Positions 49,901 through 60,526 of a stretch of DNA of 64,000 nucleotides are shown piece after piece. Source of the stretch: Ectothiorhodospira haloalkaliphila ATCC 51935 (GTDB lineage Bacteria > Pseudomonadota > Gammaproteobacteria > Ectothiorhodospirales > Ectothiorhodospiraceae); contig NZ_KK214996.1 in NCBI RefSeq assembly GCF_000633935.1, positions 346,477 to 410,476 on the forward strand, written 5' to 3'. Under the pieces are notes generated by a model that was given only the letters and a program-made list of their open reading frames with translations, was not told the origin of the DNA and did no database searches. How positions within the stretch are numbered: the first letter of the stretch is position 1; each line of letters begins with the position of its first letter. The translations under genes were made by a program, and so were the position numbers.

Positions 49901-50480
49901 GCGTGAGGCCTGCCGGCAGATGCGGGTCTGGCGAGACGAAGGCCGGGACGTCAGTTGCGTGGCAGTGAACCTCTCCGTGCAACAACTGGAGCGGGACATG
50001 CTGGTGAGCACGGTGCGCGACTGCCTGGCGGAATACAACCTGCCTGCGGAGTGCCTGGAACTGGAGGTGACCGAATCCCTGATCATGCGGGCACCGGAGA
50101 AGGCGCAGTCCGTATTACAGAAACTCAAGATGATGGGGGTCAAGCTCTCGGTGGACGACTTCGGCACCGGATACTCGTCCCTGTCCTACCTCAAGCGCCT
50201 GCCCCTGGACCGGCTGAAAATCGACCGCTCCTTTATCCAGGACATCGGTCTGGACACCAATGGCGAGGCCATCACACGCGCCATCATCGGCCTGGGGCGC
50301 AGCCTGGGCCTGGAAACCCTGGCCGAGGGGGTGGAGCAGAAGGAGCAGGTCCAGTTCCTACTCAAGGAAGGCTGCGACCTGGCCCAGGGCTTTCTCTTCA
50401 GCCGCCCCGTGCCCCCGAATCAACTCGTTTTCCACTGGGACTGCCCAACCATCACTTCGGACCAGCCATCCAGTCAGTGA
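46917..50480 (+). CDS. Cytoplasmic PAS/GAF sensor with GGDEF and EAL domains
   Basis: The 1187-residue protein has an N-terminal helical stretch (about 5-65, AELEVQNAELREAQLLAE), PAS-like modules at about 75-190, 200-335, 505-620 and 630-745, and a GAF at about 340-490. GGDEF lies at 750-920, with an intact GGDEF and an RASD inhibitory site. EAL (935-1180) has EALARWEHP, EVTESLI, DDFGTGYSSL and KIDRSFI. Both enzyme domains look complete, so it could make or break c-di-GMP depending on signal. No membrane helix is present. Its 3' end overlaps the convergent CheB-CheR gene by 29 bp. Confidence 0.93.
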   Translation: MSRNKPTKKIDAAIRARAEQALRAGDFDLSQDLFDKGHIDLAEVTEHLRIYQAELEVQNAELREAQLLAERSMGRYSAFFSGIPVAALVVDRTGLILESNHQAAHLFGLRHSHLRHHFLRRLVHHDNEGDLSRILIQAGEQGKAFCEGFTFVRTEGDTFHGELHVARLPGRQGGENEFVCAVVDLTEHLRHEAELQHAHQELSESEARYRVLADYSPVWDYWYGPEERYRYVSPGCLAVSGHPPEAFMEDPGLFARLLEPEDRQRWQQHEQDIQECRDQLPHELMEFRLRHLDGEIRWIEHECQPVIAEDGSYQGRRGINRDITDRKRAELEVAQVSLLYATLSAVNQAIVRIEDEQPLLDNLARIAVEHGGFTACVISLRNGENPPQPRACKGLKPEQIETMPLDEAWELINRQPYVYANREDPDTPPQWRQWAQANRIQTFGHYPLIRDHRLVGVASFFSDTQAGFTPQIDRLVQDITEDFSYALQHLELEKKRRATEAALSESEARYRSLFENTHSIMLLVDPEDGQIVDANPGACQFYGWTREEMRNHRISDINALSDKETQAEMARVQRGGHRHFRFVHRLATGERRQVEVYSGRIQVEGRELLHSVVHDITERNRAEERLRLADRVFQAADEGIMVTDMQGRIVAVNPAFTRISGYTEEDALGQTPALLHSGRQDTSFYQRLWRNLLQLGHWRGEIWNRRKNGEIYPEWLTISAVRNDDGEIIHYVGVFSDIGQIKEAQQQLEFMAHYDPLTGLANRALLRDRLKHALRRAERKNATLTLLFLDLDRFKTINDTLGHNLGDLLLQTVAQRMKNTVRASDTLSRLGGDEFVLLLEDEINVQEINTLCEKLLNVLEAPMLLEGHELVITASIGVATYPDDGVDADALLKNADMAMYEAKTQGRNAYEFFVPSLSEGVMDRLKMESALRGAAARNELRVHYQPQVRLKGGSLLGVEALARWEHPTLGLVSPGHFIPLAEEMGVIGEISAWVLREACRQMRVWRDEGRDVSCVAVNLSVQQLERDMLVSTVRDCLAEYNLPAECLELEVTESLIMRAPEKAQSVLQKLKMMGVKLSVDDFGTGYSSLSYLKRLPLDRLKIDRSFIQDIGLDTNGEAITRAIIGLGRSLGLETLAEGVEQKEQVQFLLKEGCDLAQGFLFSRPVPPNQLVFHWDCPTITSDQPSSQ

Positions 50481-53445
50481 TCTCCAGACGGCTGACGATG
50501 GCTCCACCCTCCGGGTGGTGCACCTTGCCCACCTGCAACAGGAACCAGCGGGCAGGATCCGAACCCGGATAACGATACTCCAGGCCAAACCCCTCGCTAG
50601 CTCCCTTGAGCACCTGGCGCAGGCCCCGCTCTGCCTTCACGGCGTACTCCTCTTTCTCACTCGACTGGGCGCTGCGCGCATAGCAGGACTCGAGGAAATT
50701 ATCCCCCGGACCAGCCGCCACCATGGGATCCTTCGCCTGTGCCCTGGAGGCCTCTCGCCAGGCCTTGTTGACGATCTGGATCATGCCACTGCTGTCCAGC
50801 ACCGCCACCTGATGGGTCTGAGAATCCAGTACTGCCTGCAGGCGCACCACATCCCGTACCGAGGTGATGTCCACCAGGGTGATCACTGCCCCCCGGGAGG
50901 CGGCTCCCTGCAGGGTGTAAGGCAGGATGCGCACCAGATAGTAATTGCCTGATTCCGAACACACCTCATGTTCGTTCATGCGCCCTTCCCGCAGGCTTTC
51001 GCGCAAGTCATCCATGAGCCCGGGGTACATCAAGTTGTGGGTAAAGTCGTCGATGCGTCGCCCCACATCCCCGTCACGGATCTTGAAGATCTGCTGCGCC
51101 TCGGGGGTGAAACGGGTGATGTGCATGGATTCATCCAGGAACAAGGTGGCGATGGAGGCTGCCTTGGCCATGCTGTCCATGTCCGCGTTGAGGCGATTGA
51201 GGATCTGGATTTTCTCCTGATTCTCCGCATTGACGGTGTACAGCTCCTCGTTCACCGATTGCAGTTCCTCATTGGAGCTTTGCAACTCTTCGTTGGCCGC
51301 CATCATTTCTTCGTTGGTGGCCTGCAGTTCCTCGTTGGAGGCCTCCAGTTCTTCAATGGTGGCCTGCAGGCTCTCCCGGGTGGCCCCCAGTTCCTGCTCC
51401 AGGGAGTTGATACGATCCACAGCCTCCACGCTCATGTCCAGGGAGTGGGTTTCGTTGTCGCTCCCCTCCGGGATCACGGCATCCTGGGATTCGAAGGACA
51501 GCAACAGGAAGGTACTGCTGCGCTCATCCCCGTCCAGACGGCGCACATTCAGGCGCAGGCGCTCGGTGCTGCCATCGGGCATCTTGAAGGTGCTGGCCTC
51601 GGAGCGGATCACCTCGCCGCTCTTGGATGCCCGACGCAGCAGGGCCTGGGCCACGGGAACGATTCCCGAGGGCAGCAGCTTGGAGATCTCCAGGGTGATG
51701 CTGCCGGAGGGGAAATGCAGGAATTGCTGAGCCTCCCCAAACACATGGATGAGTTCCAGCGACTCCGACAGCAGGATGCTGGGCGGGGCGTGTTCCTGCA
51801 GCAAGACCTGCTGCGCGGACTCAATGGCCGAGGCATCCCGGGAGCGAAACGCCTTGCTTTGGCGCCCAGCGGGCGCATGCGTGCCCCTCTTGATCGGCGG
51901 GACGCTGGCATGGTGTGACTCCATGGGCAGCGGGGCGCTGCGCAGCATCTGAAACAGCTTGTACTTGCTGCTGACCGGCGTGAAATCCGGGCTGAGTTCG
52001 CCCAGGGATTCACTGCTGCCCAGAAACATGTAACCGCCTGGTGCGAGGGCATACTGCAACCGCCGCAGGGCCCGCTCCTGGGTGGCGGGCAGGAAGTAGA
52101 TCAGCACGTTGCGGCAGGACACCATGTCCATGCGCGTGAAGGGGGGATCCTCCACCAGGTTATGGCGGGCAAAGACCAGGGTCTGACGCAGTTCCGGCTT
52201 GACCACGAAGTGGCTGCCCCGCTTGATGAAGAAGCGCTCCAGCCGCTCCGGTGACACCTCTGCCATGATGGCCTCGGAGAACGTGCCAGCGCTGGCGGCA
52301 TCCACGTTCTTTTGCTCCACGTCGGTGGCGAAGATCTTCAGGTCCGGCCAGCGGTGGGCCCGCTCGAAGGCCTCGGCAAACAGGATGGCAATGGAATAGG
52401 CCTCCTCGCCGGTGGACGTACCCGCCACCCACACACGGATGGAATGGTTGTTGCCGGACTGGCTGACAATATTCTCCACCGCCTTGCTGGCCAGGGTGTC
52501 GAAGGCCTCCGGGTCGCGGAAGAAATTGGTCACCGGGATGAGGATCTCCCGCCGCAATACCGACACCTCTCCCGAATCCCCCTCCAGCAATTCCAGGTAG
52601 TGTTCGAAATCCGGCACATGGCGTACCTGCATGCGCCGCTCGATCCGGCGCAGCACCGTGGCCGGCTTGTAGTCCCGGAAGTTGACCCCGCCGTGGTTGT
52701 GCAGCAAATGGAAGATTCCCTCCAGGGCCGAACCCGAATCCAGGTCAGAGGCGGTCTTGGGAGGCGGCGTCACCTGGGTGTCGGGCTTTTGCTCGATATG
52801 ATCGCGGATCCGTTCGCCCAGGGTGTCCGGGGGCAGCACCTCGTCCACCAGACCCGTGGCGATGATGCTGCGTGGCATGCCGTCGAACTTGGCACTCTCC
52901 GGATCCTGGGCCAGCAGCAGTCCACCGGCGTCGTTGATGGCCACGGAGCCCCGGGTACCGTCAGACCCGGTACCCGACAGGATGACACCGATGGAGCGGT
53001 GACCGAACTCCTTGGCCAGGGAGGAAAAGAACAGATCAATGGGCAGGGACAGGGCCCGGGGGTTCTTGGGGCTGAGGCGCAAGTGGCCCTCGGCAATGGT
53101 CATCAGATTGCCGGGCGGGATCAGGTAGATGGTCTCCGGTTCCAGTTCCATGGCATCACGAACCGTGATCACCGGCATGCTGGTATGGCGGGCCAGCAGG
53201 TTGGCCATCAGGCTCTTGTGGTCGGGGGAGAGGTGCTGAACCACCACAAAGGCCGCGCCCGTTCCGTCAGGCATGGACTCGAACAAACGCTCCAGAGCCT
53301 CGAGCCCTCCGGCAGAGGCACCAATACCCACCACATGGCCAGCGAAATCCTGCGTTGGCCCAGCGCCCTCAAGCACCTCCCCAGCATCCTCCTGGGGGGC
53401 ATCCTGGGGCTCGTGGGTGTCGTCTGGGGTCTGATCGGATGGCAT
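50452..53445 (-). CDS. CheB-CheR fusion with PAS domains and a repetitive coiled coil
   Basis: The protein has about 997 residues. The CheB methylesterase domain (near 20-210) shows IGASAGGLEAL with the active Ser, VVQHLSPDHKS with His and GTGSDGTRG with Asp. The CheR methyltransferase domain (near 245-480) shows RRIERRMQVR, TNFFRDPEAF, GTSTGEEAYS and SCRNVLIYF. Then come a PAS-like region, a coiled coil built of NEELQATNEE-type heptads (near 700-760), and two PAS modules. No receiver or kinase domain is visible. Such hybrids have been linked to signalling beyond chemotaxis, and no che genes lie nearby. ATG 53445 is my choice; a GTG at 53487 is possible. Confidence 0.92.
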   Translation of the reverse strand: MPSDQTPDDTHEPQDAPQEDAGEVLEGAGPTQDFAGHVVGIGASAGGLEALERLFESMPDGTGAAFVVVQHLSPDHKSLMANLLARHTSMPVITVRDAMELEPETIYLIPPGNLMTIAEGHLRLSPKNPRALSLPIDLFFSSLAKEFGHRSIGVILSGTGSDGTRGSVAINDAGGLLLAQDPESAKFDGMPRSIIATGLVDEVLPPDTLGERIRDHIEQKPDTQVTPPPKTASDLDSGSALEGIFHLLHNHGGVNFRDYKPATVLRRIERRMQVRHVPDFEHYLELLEGDSGEVSVLRREILIPVTNFFRDPEAFDTLASKAVENIVSQSGNNHSIRVWVAGTSTGEEAYSIAILFAEAFERAHRWPDLKIFATDVEQKNVDAASAGTFSEAIMAEVSPERLERFFIKRGSHFVVKPELRQTLVFARHNLVEDPPFTRMDMVSCRNVLIYFLPATQERALRRLQYALAPGGYMFLGSSESLGELSPDFTPVSSKYKLFQMLRSAPLPMESHHASVPPIKRGTHAPAGRQSKAFRSRDASAIESAQQVLLQEHAPPSILLSESLELIHVFGEAQQFLHFPSGSITLEISKLLPSGIVPVAQALLRRASKSGEVIRSEASTFKMPDGSTERLRLNVRRLDGDERSSTFLLLSFESQDAVIPEGSDNETHSLDMSVEAVDRINSLEQELGATRESLQATIEELEASNEELQATNEEMMAANEELQSSNEELQSVNEELYTVNAENQEKIQILNRLNADMDSMAKAASIATLFLDESMHITRFTPEAQQIFKIRDGDVGRRIDDFTHNLMYPGLMDDLRESLREGRMNEHEVCSESGNYYLVRILPYTLQGAASRGAVITLVDITSVRDVVRLQAVLDSQTHQVAVLDSSGMIQIVNKAWREASRAQAKDPMVAAGPGDNFLESCYARSAQSSEKEEYAVKAERGLRQVLKGASEGFGLEYRYPGSDPARWFLLQVGKVHHPEGGAIVSRLEITDWMAGPK

Positions 53446-53545
53446 GGTGGACTGACCGCTTGGGCCGAAGTGGATGGACTCCCCCACTATAAGGCCATCA
53501 CGGACTGACCGCCAGAAGCCCTCCCGGCCCCGGGTTCCTGGCTCG

Positions 53546-55834
53546 TCAGTGATGGGGGATCTTTGCGTCGTCCGGCATCAGCGTTGCACGGCGCAGTATC
53601 TCCGGAATGTCCTTGGCGGCCACCGGGTGACTGAAGCGATACCCCTGCGCCCGGTGGCAGCCGAGGGCCAGCAGGGCCTCCTGCTGCTCCCGCGTTTCCA
53701 CCCCCTCGGCCAGCACTTCCATGTTCAGGTGCCCACCCAACGTGGTGATGGCACTGGCAATGGCTGCATCGTGGGGGTTCAGGGAAATGCCGCGAATGAA
53801 GCTCTGATCGATTTTCAGGGCATCGAACGGCAGTGACTTGAGGTAGGACAATGAGGAATAGCCGGTGCCAAAGTCATCCACTGCCAGGAAGACGCCCAGG
53901 GACTTGAGCTGGCGCAATAACTCCTCGGAGCCCTGACGGCGGTCCATCACGAAGCTTTCCGTGATTTCCAGTTCCAGCAGCGCCGGGTCCACCCCGGTCT
54001 CCCGCAACACCGCACCCACGGTCTCCACGAAATCGCTGCGCTGCACCTGCACTCCCGACACGTTCACGGCCACGGTGCCAAAATCGAGCCCGGCCTCCCG
54101 CCAAGCCCTGGCCTGCACACAGGCCTGGCGCAGCACCCAGCGCCCAAGGGGCAGGATCAGGCCGGTATCCTCGGCCATGGGGATGAAGCGACCCGGCGAA
54201 ATCATGCCCTGGGTCGGGTGCTCCCAGCGAACCAGGGCCTCAAGGCCCACCACCTCCCCGCTGATCAGATCCACCTGGGGCTGATAGTGCAATACCAGCT
54301 CGTTGCGCTCCAGCGCCTGACGCAGATCGGCTGCCAGAAGCACGCGATCCCGAGCGTAATCGGTGAAATCCCGACTGTATTGGGCATAGGTATTACCGCC
54401 CGCCTGCTTGGCATGATGCATGGACGCATCGCTGTGCTGCAGCAGTTGATCCTGTTCGTGGCCGTCCTGAGGGAAGCTGGCGATACCAATGCTGGCAGTG
54501 ATGAAGACATCGTTGTTGCGTATCTTCACGGGGAGCTGCACCGCCTGAATGATCGCCTCGGCCACCTGCTCCACCCGGGCTTCCTCATCCGCCCCCTGCT
54601 CCACCAGGATGGCGAATTCATCACTGCCCATGCGCGCCAGGGTCTCGCCACGCTGCAAAATAGCGGTGAAACGTTCGGCCAGGCTGGAGAGCAGTTGATC
54701 GCCCATGCGGATGCCCAGGCTATCATTGATGTGCTTGAAGCCATCCAGATCAAGCAGCAACACCGACACCTGCGAGGCATGGGAGCGAGCGCGGATAAGG
54801 GCCTGCTCCAGGCGGGTGCGGAACAACAGTCGATTGGGCAGGTTGGTCAGGGCATCCCGGTGGGCCAGCCGTTCGATCTGCTCCTGAGAGCTCTTGAGGT
54901 CGGAAATATCGGAAAAGACGCCAACGAAATGGGTCAGGCGACCCTCGGCATCGCGTACGGCATTGATGGTGGACCATTGGGGATAGAGCTCACCGCTCTT
55001 GCGACGATTCCACAACTCGCCCCGCCAGCCCCCCGTCAGACTGATGGTGTCCCACATGCGACGAAAGAAGAGCCGGGTATGGCGGCCGGAACTGAGTAGG
55101 CTGGGATTGCGCCCCACGGCCTCCTTCGGGCCATAACCCGTGATCCGGGTAAAGGAGGCATTCACCATCAGGATGCGGGCGCGATCATCGGTGATGATCA
55201 TGCCCTCGTCACTGGATTCGAACACCGTGGCCCATTGGCGCAGTTTCGCCTCATCGCGCTTGCGGGCGCTGATGTCCTGAAAGGCTCCTTGAACCCGAGT
55301 GATCCGCCCCTGCTCGTCGCGCACGGCCCGGCCAATGGTGCGCACCCAGACGGGCTTGCCCTCGCGGGTGAGGATCTGCATCTCCTCGTCGTAAGGGATG
55401 CCTTCCTCGGCGCATGCCCGGAATACCTGGCGAATCCTGTCCCGGTAGGCCGGGGCATAGAACGCGATACCGTCTTCCACTTTGACCCGGGTGCCAGGGG
55501 GCATATCGTGGATGCGGCAGACCTCCCGCGACCAGTGCACCACGCCGGTTTGCAGGTCCACCTGCCAGCCGCCCACATGGGCCAGGCCGGCGGCCATGTT
55601 CATGAGACGCTCGCTATCCTCAAGGCGATGGGCCCAGGAACGCAACAATCCATACAGCAGTACGGACGTGACCAGCACGAAGAGCAGGCCCTTGGCGATC
55701 TCCAGACGAACCTGCACTGTCCCGTCATCAAGGGCCAGATCCAGTAGCCAGCCTGAGGTGATGATCCATAGTCCCGCGATCAGGGCGTAAACCAGTACCA
55801 CGTTGCCGGCGCTTGGGTGGAGTCTTTTACGCAT
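53546..55834 (-). CDS. Membrane-anchored PAS-PAS-GGDEF-EAL protein with a variant cyclase motif
   Basis: The 762-residue protein has two N-terminal helices (about 12-33 and 45-66) joined by a short loop, so it senses in the membrane or cytoplasm. Two PAS regions follow (80-195, 205-320), then GGDEF (325-485) and EAL (500-755). The cyclase motif reads GSDEF and there is no RxxD site, so cyclase activity is uncertain. The EAL domain is intact (EALVRWEHP, EITESFV, DDFGTGYSSL, KIDQSFI), which makes phosphodiesterase the likely net activity. It lies 100 bp downstream of the CheB-CheR start, on the same strand, and is read first. Confidence 0.92.
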   Translation of the reverse strand: MRKRLHPSAGNVVLVYALIAGLWIITSGWLLDLALDDGTVQVRLEIAKGLLFVLVTSVLLYGLLRSWAHRLEDSERLMNMAAGLAHVGGWQVDLQTGVVHWSREVCRIHDMPPGTRVKVEDGIAFYAPAYRDRIRQVFRACAEEGIPYDEEMQILTREGKPVWVRTIGRAVRDEQGRITRVQGAFQDISARKRDEAKLRQWATVFESSDEGMIITDDRARILMVNASFTRITGYGPKEAVGRNPSLLSSGRHTRLFFRRMWDTISLTGGWRGELWNRRKSGELYPQWSTINAVRDAEGRLTHFVGVFSDISDLKSSQEQIERLAHRDALTNLPNRLLFRTRLEQALIRARSHASQVSVLLLDLDGFKHINDSLGIRMGDQLLSSLAERFTAILQRGETLARMGSDEFAILVEQGADEEARVEQVAEAIIQAVQLPVKIRNNDVFITASIGIASFPQDGHEQDQLLQHSDASMHHAKQAGGNTYAQYSRDFTDYARDRVLLAADLRQALERNELVLHYQPQVDLISGEVVGLEALVRWEHPTQGMISPGRFIPMAEDTGLILPLGRWVLRQACVQARAWREAGLDFGTVAVNVSGVQVQRSDFVETVGAVLRETGVDPALLELEITESFVMDRRQGSEELLRQLKSLGVFLAVDDFGTGYSSLSYLKSLPFDALKIDQSFIRGISLNPHDAAIASAITTLGGHLNMEVLAEGVETREQQEALLALGCHRAQGYRFSHPVAAKDIPEILRRATLMPDDAKIPHH

Positions 55835-55877
55835 CCCCTCACTCTAAGGCATCCAAGAATCCCCCGGAATACCATCG

Positions 55878-55892
55878 CCCGATATAATCGGG
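55878..55892 (+). promoter_or_regulatory. Palindrome containing a -10 box upstream of the metal exporter gene
   Basis: CCCGATATAATCGGG is a perfect inverted repeat (six-base arms, three-base centre) that contains TATAAT at 55883-55888. It lies about 95 bp before the CDF start and 45 bp upstream of the divergent GGDEF-EAL gene. No good -35 box sits at standard spacing. A metal-responsive repressor or activator binding on the -10 box is a plausible reading, but no regulator gene is adjacent. Confidence 0.45.
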
Positions 55893-55986
55893 TTATCATG
55901 GGGGATACACTTCCCGGGAGATCCACCGGGGCGATGCGGGCCAGCGGCTCCCGCCAGCCATGGCCCATGATGTCCCACGGAGCCCC

Positions 55987-57135
55987 ATGTCAGATACCCA
56001 TCCCAGCGAGGAAAGGTACCGCACCACGCGCCGCGTGACCCTCGTGGGGGCCGCCACCAATGCCTCCCTGGCTACGGCTCAGGTGGTGGGCGGTTTTCTT
56101 GCACAGTCTCAGGCATTGATCGCCGATGGCGTACATACCCTGTCGGACCTGCTCAGTGACTTCATGGTACTGTTTGCCGCCCGCAAGGCCAATGCCCCGG
56201 CGGACGACAACCACCCCTACGGACATGCCCGCATCGAGACACTGGCCACCGTGATTGTGGGGCTGGCCCTCATCGGTGTCGCCCTGGGCATCGCCCTGGA
56301 TGCCTTCCGGCGCCTGCAGTCGCCGGAGGAATTGCTCAGCCCGGCCCCTGCGGCCCTGGCCCTGGCGGCCCTAGCCATCATCTCCAAGGAGGGTCTTTAC
56401 CATTACACCGTGCGGGCGGCGCGGCGCATCGACTCCAGCCTGCTCCATGCCAATGCCTGGCACCACCGCTCCGACGTGGTCTCGTCACTGGTGGTGCTGG
56501 TGGGCATTGGGGCCACCCTGGCGGGTTTTGCCTTCATGGATGCCGTGGCCGCCGTGCTGGTGGCCCTGCTGATCAGCTTGATGGGCGCCAAGCTGATCTG
56601 GAACAGCGTGAGCGAGTTGATCGACACCGGCGTGGGGCCGGAAGAACAACAACAGATGCTGGATTCGGTCAGGCACCTGGACGGTATCCATGGCGTTCAT
56701 GAACTGCGAACCCGGCGTATGGGCAGTGCGCTACTGGCCGATGTGCACATCATGGTGGGCCCAAGGATCAGCGTCTCCGAGGGCCATCGCATCAGCGAAT
56801 CCGTGGCCAAGACCCTGCGGCAGTCACGTCCCGAATTGCGCGAGGTGCTGGTGCATGTGGACCCGGAGGATGACCGGACACACGCCCCCAGCAGCCACCT
56901 GCCCTGCCGATCCGAATTGATGCGACAGCTGAACCTGCAGTGGCAATCCGTCCCCGGGGCGCTACCGCTGGACAACGTGGTGCTGCACTACCTGGACGGC
57001 CGAATCCACCTGGAATTGCACCTCTCCCCCGAAAACTTCGAAACCCTGGAAGGCGCGCGCGCCCTGGCGCGACAGCTGACGCGGGTCACCCGGGAGGTAA
57101 AGGGAGTGGGCGAGGTCATCGTGTACTTCCGGTGA
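55987..57135 (+). CDS. Cation diffusion facilitator (divalent metal exporter)
   Basis: The 382-residue protein has six membrane helices and the CDF metal site: ADGVHTLSDLLSDF near residue 45 on helix 2 and HANAWHHRSDVVSSLVV near 157 on helix 5, the latter being the usual HxxxD arrangement. An HPYGHARIET loop lies between. The cytoplasmic C-terminal domain (about 210-300) contains VHELRTRRMGSALLADVHIMV, and roughly 80 more residues follow. It should expel zinc, iron or manganese in exchange for protons; the metal is not determined. GGAG before ATG 55987 sets the start; an ATG nine codons upstream is weaker. Confidence 0.92.
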   Translation: MSDTHPSEERYRTTRRVTLVGAATNASLATAQVVGGFLAQSQALIADGVHTLSDLLSDFMVLFAARKANAPADDNHPYGHARIETLATVIVGLALIGVALGIALDAFRRLQSPEELLSPAPAALALAALAIISKEGLYHYTVRAARRIDSSLLHANAWHHRSDVVSSLVVLVGIGATLAGFAFMDAVAAVLVALLISLMGAKLIWNSVSELIDTGVGPEEQQQMLDSVRHLDGIHGVHELRTRRMGSALLADVHIMVGPRISVSEGHRISESVAKTLRQSRPELREVLVHVDPEDDRTHAPSSHLPCRSELMRQLNLQWQSVPGALPLDNVVLHYLDGRIHLELHLSPENFETLEGARALARQLTRVTREVKGVGEVIVYFR

Positions 57136-57143
57136 TGGAAAGC

Positions 57144-57167
57144 AAAAAGCCCCTGGGACAGGGGCTT
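57144..57167 (-). terminator. Rho-independent terminator after tRNA-Ser
   Basis: On the minus strand AAGCCCCTG-tcc-CAGGGGCTT, a perfect 9-bp stem, is followed by TTTGC, giving a run of five T. It lies 13 bp beyond the tRNA-Ser 3' end and also just past the CDF stop on the other strand, so it may serve both. Confidence 0.85.
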
Positions 57168-57178
57168 GGGCACAACTT

Positions 57179-57269
<91 letters not shown>

Positions 57270-57326
57270 TGACGGTCTTGGCGAAGTCAGGCATTATAGC
57301 CCATCCGCCCATGTCTTTTTAAGCCC

Positions 57327-59276
<1,950 letters not shown>

Positions 59277-59314
59277 TCATACTGCATCCACTCACTCACT
59301 CGTCCACACGCCCC

Positions 59315-60178
59315 GTGAAAAGAAATCTCGATTCCAAAGAGATCGTCGACGAATTCGTGGCGGATCTTCGCGCAGATCTCCAGGGAAATGGTATCCAGAT
59401 TCCCACCCTGCCGGATGTATCCATCCAGGCGCTGTTCACGATCAACCGCGACGACAGTTCCATTGACGACGTCACTTCGGTGGTGGCCCGGGATACCGCC
59501 ATGGCGGCGCGCCTGATCCGCTATGCCAACAGCCCCCTTTACCGGGGGCTGACCCGCTGCGCCACCATCAAGTCTTCCATCACCCGGCTGGGGCTGGAGA
59601 AGACCAAGAACGTACTGTTGTCACTGGCCATGCGGGATGTGTTCAGCACCGGTCACCGGGGTATTCGTCAGCGCATGGAAACCCTCTGGGAGCATAGCGT
59701 GGAAGTGGCCGTGGTCAGTACCCTGCTGGCTCGTCGCTACCGGCACCTGGACCAGGAAGAAGCCCTGCTGGCCGGCCTGATCCACGACGTGGGCGTGATC
59801 CCTATCCTGAACAAGGCCAAGAATGTGGATGTTATCGTGGAGAACGAGAAGCATCTGAGCCTGATCATCGCCTCGCTGCACATGGCGGTGGGCAAGGCGG
59901 TGCTCAAGGCCTGGAACTTCGAGCAGGAACTGATCGACGTGGCCGCAGAGCACGACAACCTGGGGCGTGACCCGGGGGATGACAAACCCATCGACTACGT
60001 GGATATCGTCCAGGCCGCCAACATCGAGAGCTACCAGTCCACCCGCCACCGGCTGGCCTCGGTGGACCGCATGAAGGTGGCCTCCCTGCGCCGCCTGGGC
60101 GCCACCCCGGAAGACCCCACCCTACCCTGGGACGAAGATCCCACCGCCATGCAGCAGATCAGCCGGATCTTCGTGTGA
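59315..60178 (+). CDS. HDOD-domain signalling protein
   Basis: The 287-residue protein is one HDOD domain: IQIPTLPDVSIQALFTINRD near 28, VVARDTAMAARLIRYANSP near 57, SSITRLGLEKTKNVLLSLAM near 87, then LLAGLIHDVGVIPIL near 153 with the HD pair. HDOD proteins act in regulatory networks, including c-di-GMP and stress responses, mostly without enzyme activity. The start codon is GTG. It has no joined receiver or EAL domain. Confidence 0.88.
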   Translation: MKRNLDSKEIVDEFVADLRADLQGNGIQIPTLPDVSIQALFTINRDDSSIDDVTSVVARDTAMAARLIRYANSPLYRGLTRCATIKSSITRLGLEKTKNVLLSLAMRDVFSTGHRGIRQRMETLWEHSVEVAVVSTLLARRYRHLDQEEALLAGLIHDVGVIPILNKAKNVDVIVENEKHLSLIIASLHMAVGKAVLKAWNFEQELIDVAAEHDNLGRDPGDDKPIDYVDIVQAANIESYQSTRHRLASVDRMKVASLRRLGATPEDPTLPWDEDPTAMQQISRIFV

Positions 60179-60180
60179 TG

Positions 60181-60526
60181 AGCGGGTAGTCATTCCCTCT
60201 CAATCATCAACGAAGGCTTTACCCCATTGAAGGTAAAGTTTTCATTAAAGGCTGATTTTGGACTTTACCGTCGCTTTTACCGTCAGAATCACCAGCTCTT
60301 TGTTTACGCGGGTGATGCAGCGATTTTTCCGGCAGCGGTGTTTTTTCACACCATGATCAACCAGAGAGTATGATATCAGAGCCGCGCATACAGCACGACG
60401 GCTCTACCTCTGCGCAGCACGCCTTCCACCGGCGCACCAACTGGAAGCAGTCTACCTGTCTAGGGCTGCCCTGTACCCACATCTCCCGCTGGACAAACGC
60501 ATGCCGGGGCGGTTACGGTCCCTGGC
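60181..60526. other. Intergenic tract of about 350 bp at the core/accessory border
   Basis: No gene can be supported here. The first 100 bases are A+T-rich compared with the neighbours and hold a short stem (CTTTACC with GGTAAAG, 60217-60238) followed by TTTT, a possible terminator for the HDOD gene. A second stem (GGTGT-loop-ACACC, near 60338) has T in the loop. From about 60370 the sequence turns G+C-rich again and runs into the transposase-like remnant. Confidence 0.5.
60217..60242 (+). terminator. Possible weak terminator after the HDOD gene
   Basis: A 7-bp stem CTTTACC/GGTAAAG with an 8-nt loop is followed by TTTTC. It lies 38 bp after the stop codon. The stem is A+T-rich, so the call is tentative. 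Confidence 0.35.

Noticed and set aside
43402..55834. A complete chemotaxis operon around the CheB-CheR hybrid
   Set aside because: No cheA, cheW, cheY or methyl-accepting receptor gene is present; neighbours are c-di-GMP enzymes and a flavin reductase.
60370..60526. Small coding gene between the HDOD gene and the transposase-like remnant
   Set aside because: Short frames exist on both strands but none has a ribosome site, family motif or convincing composition.
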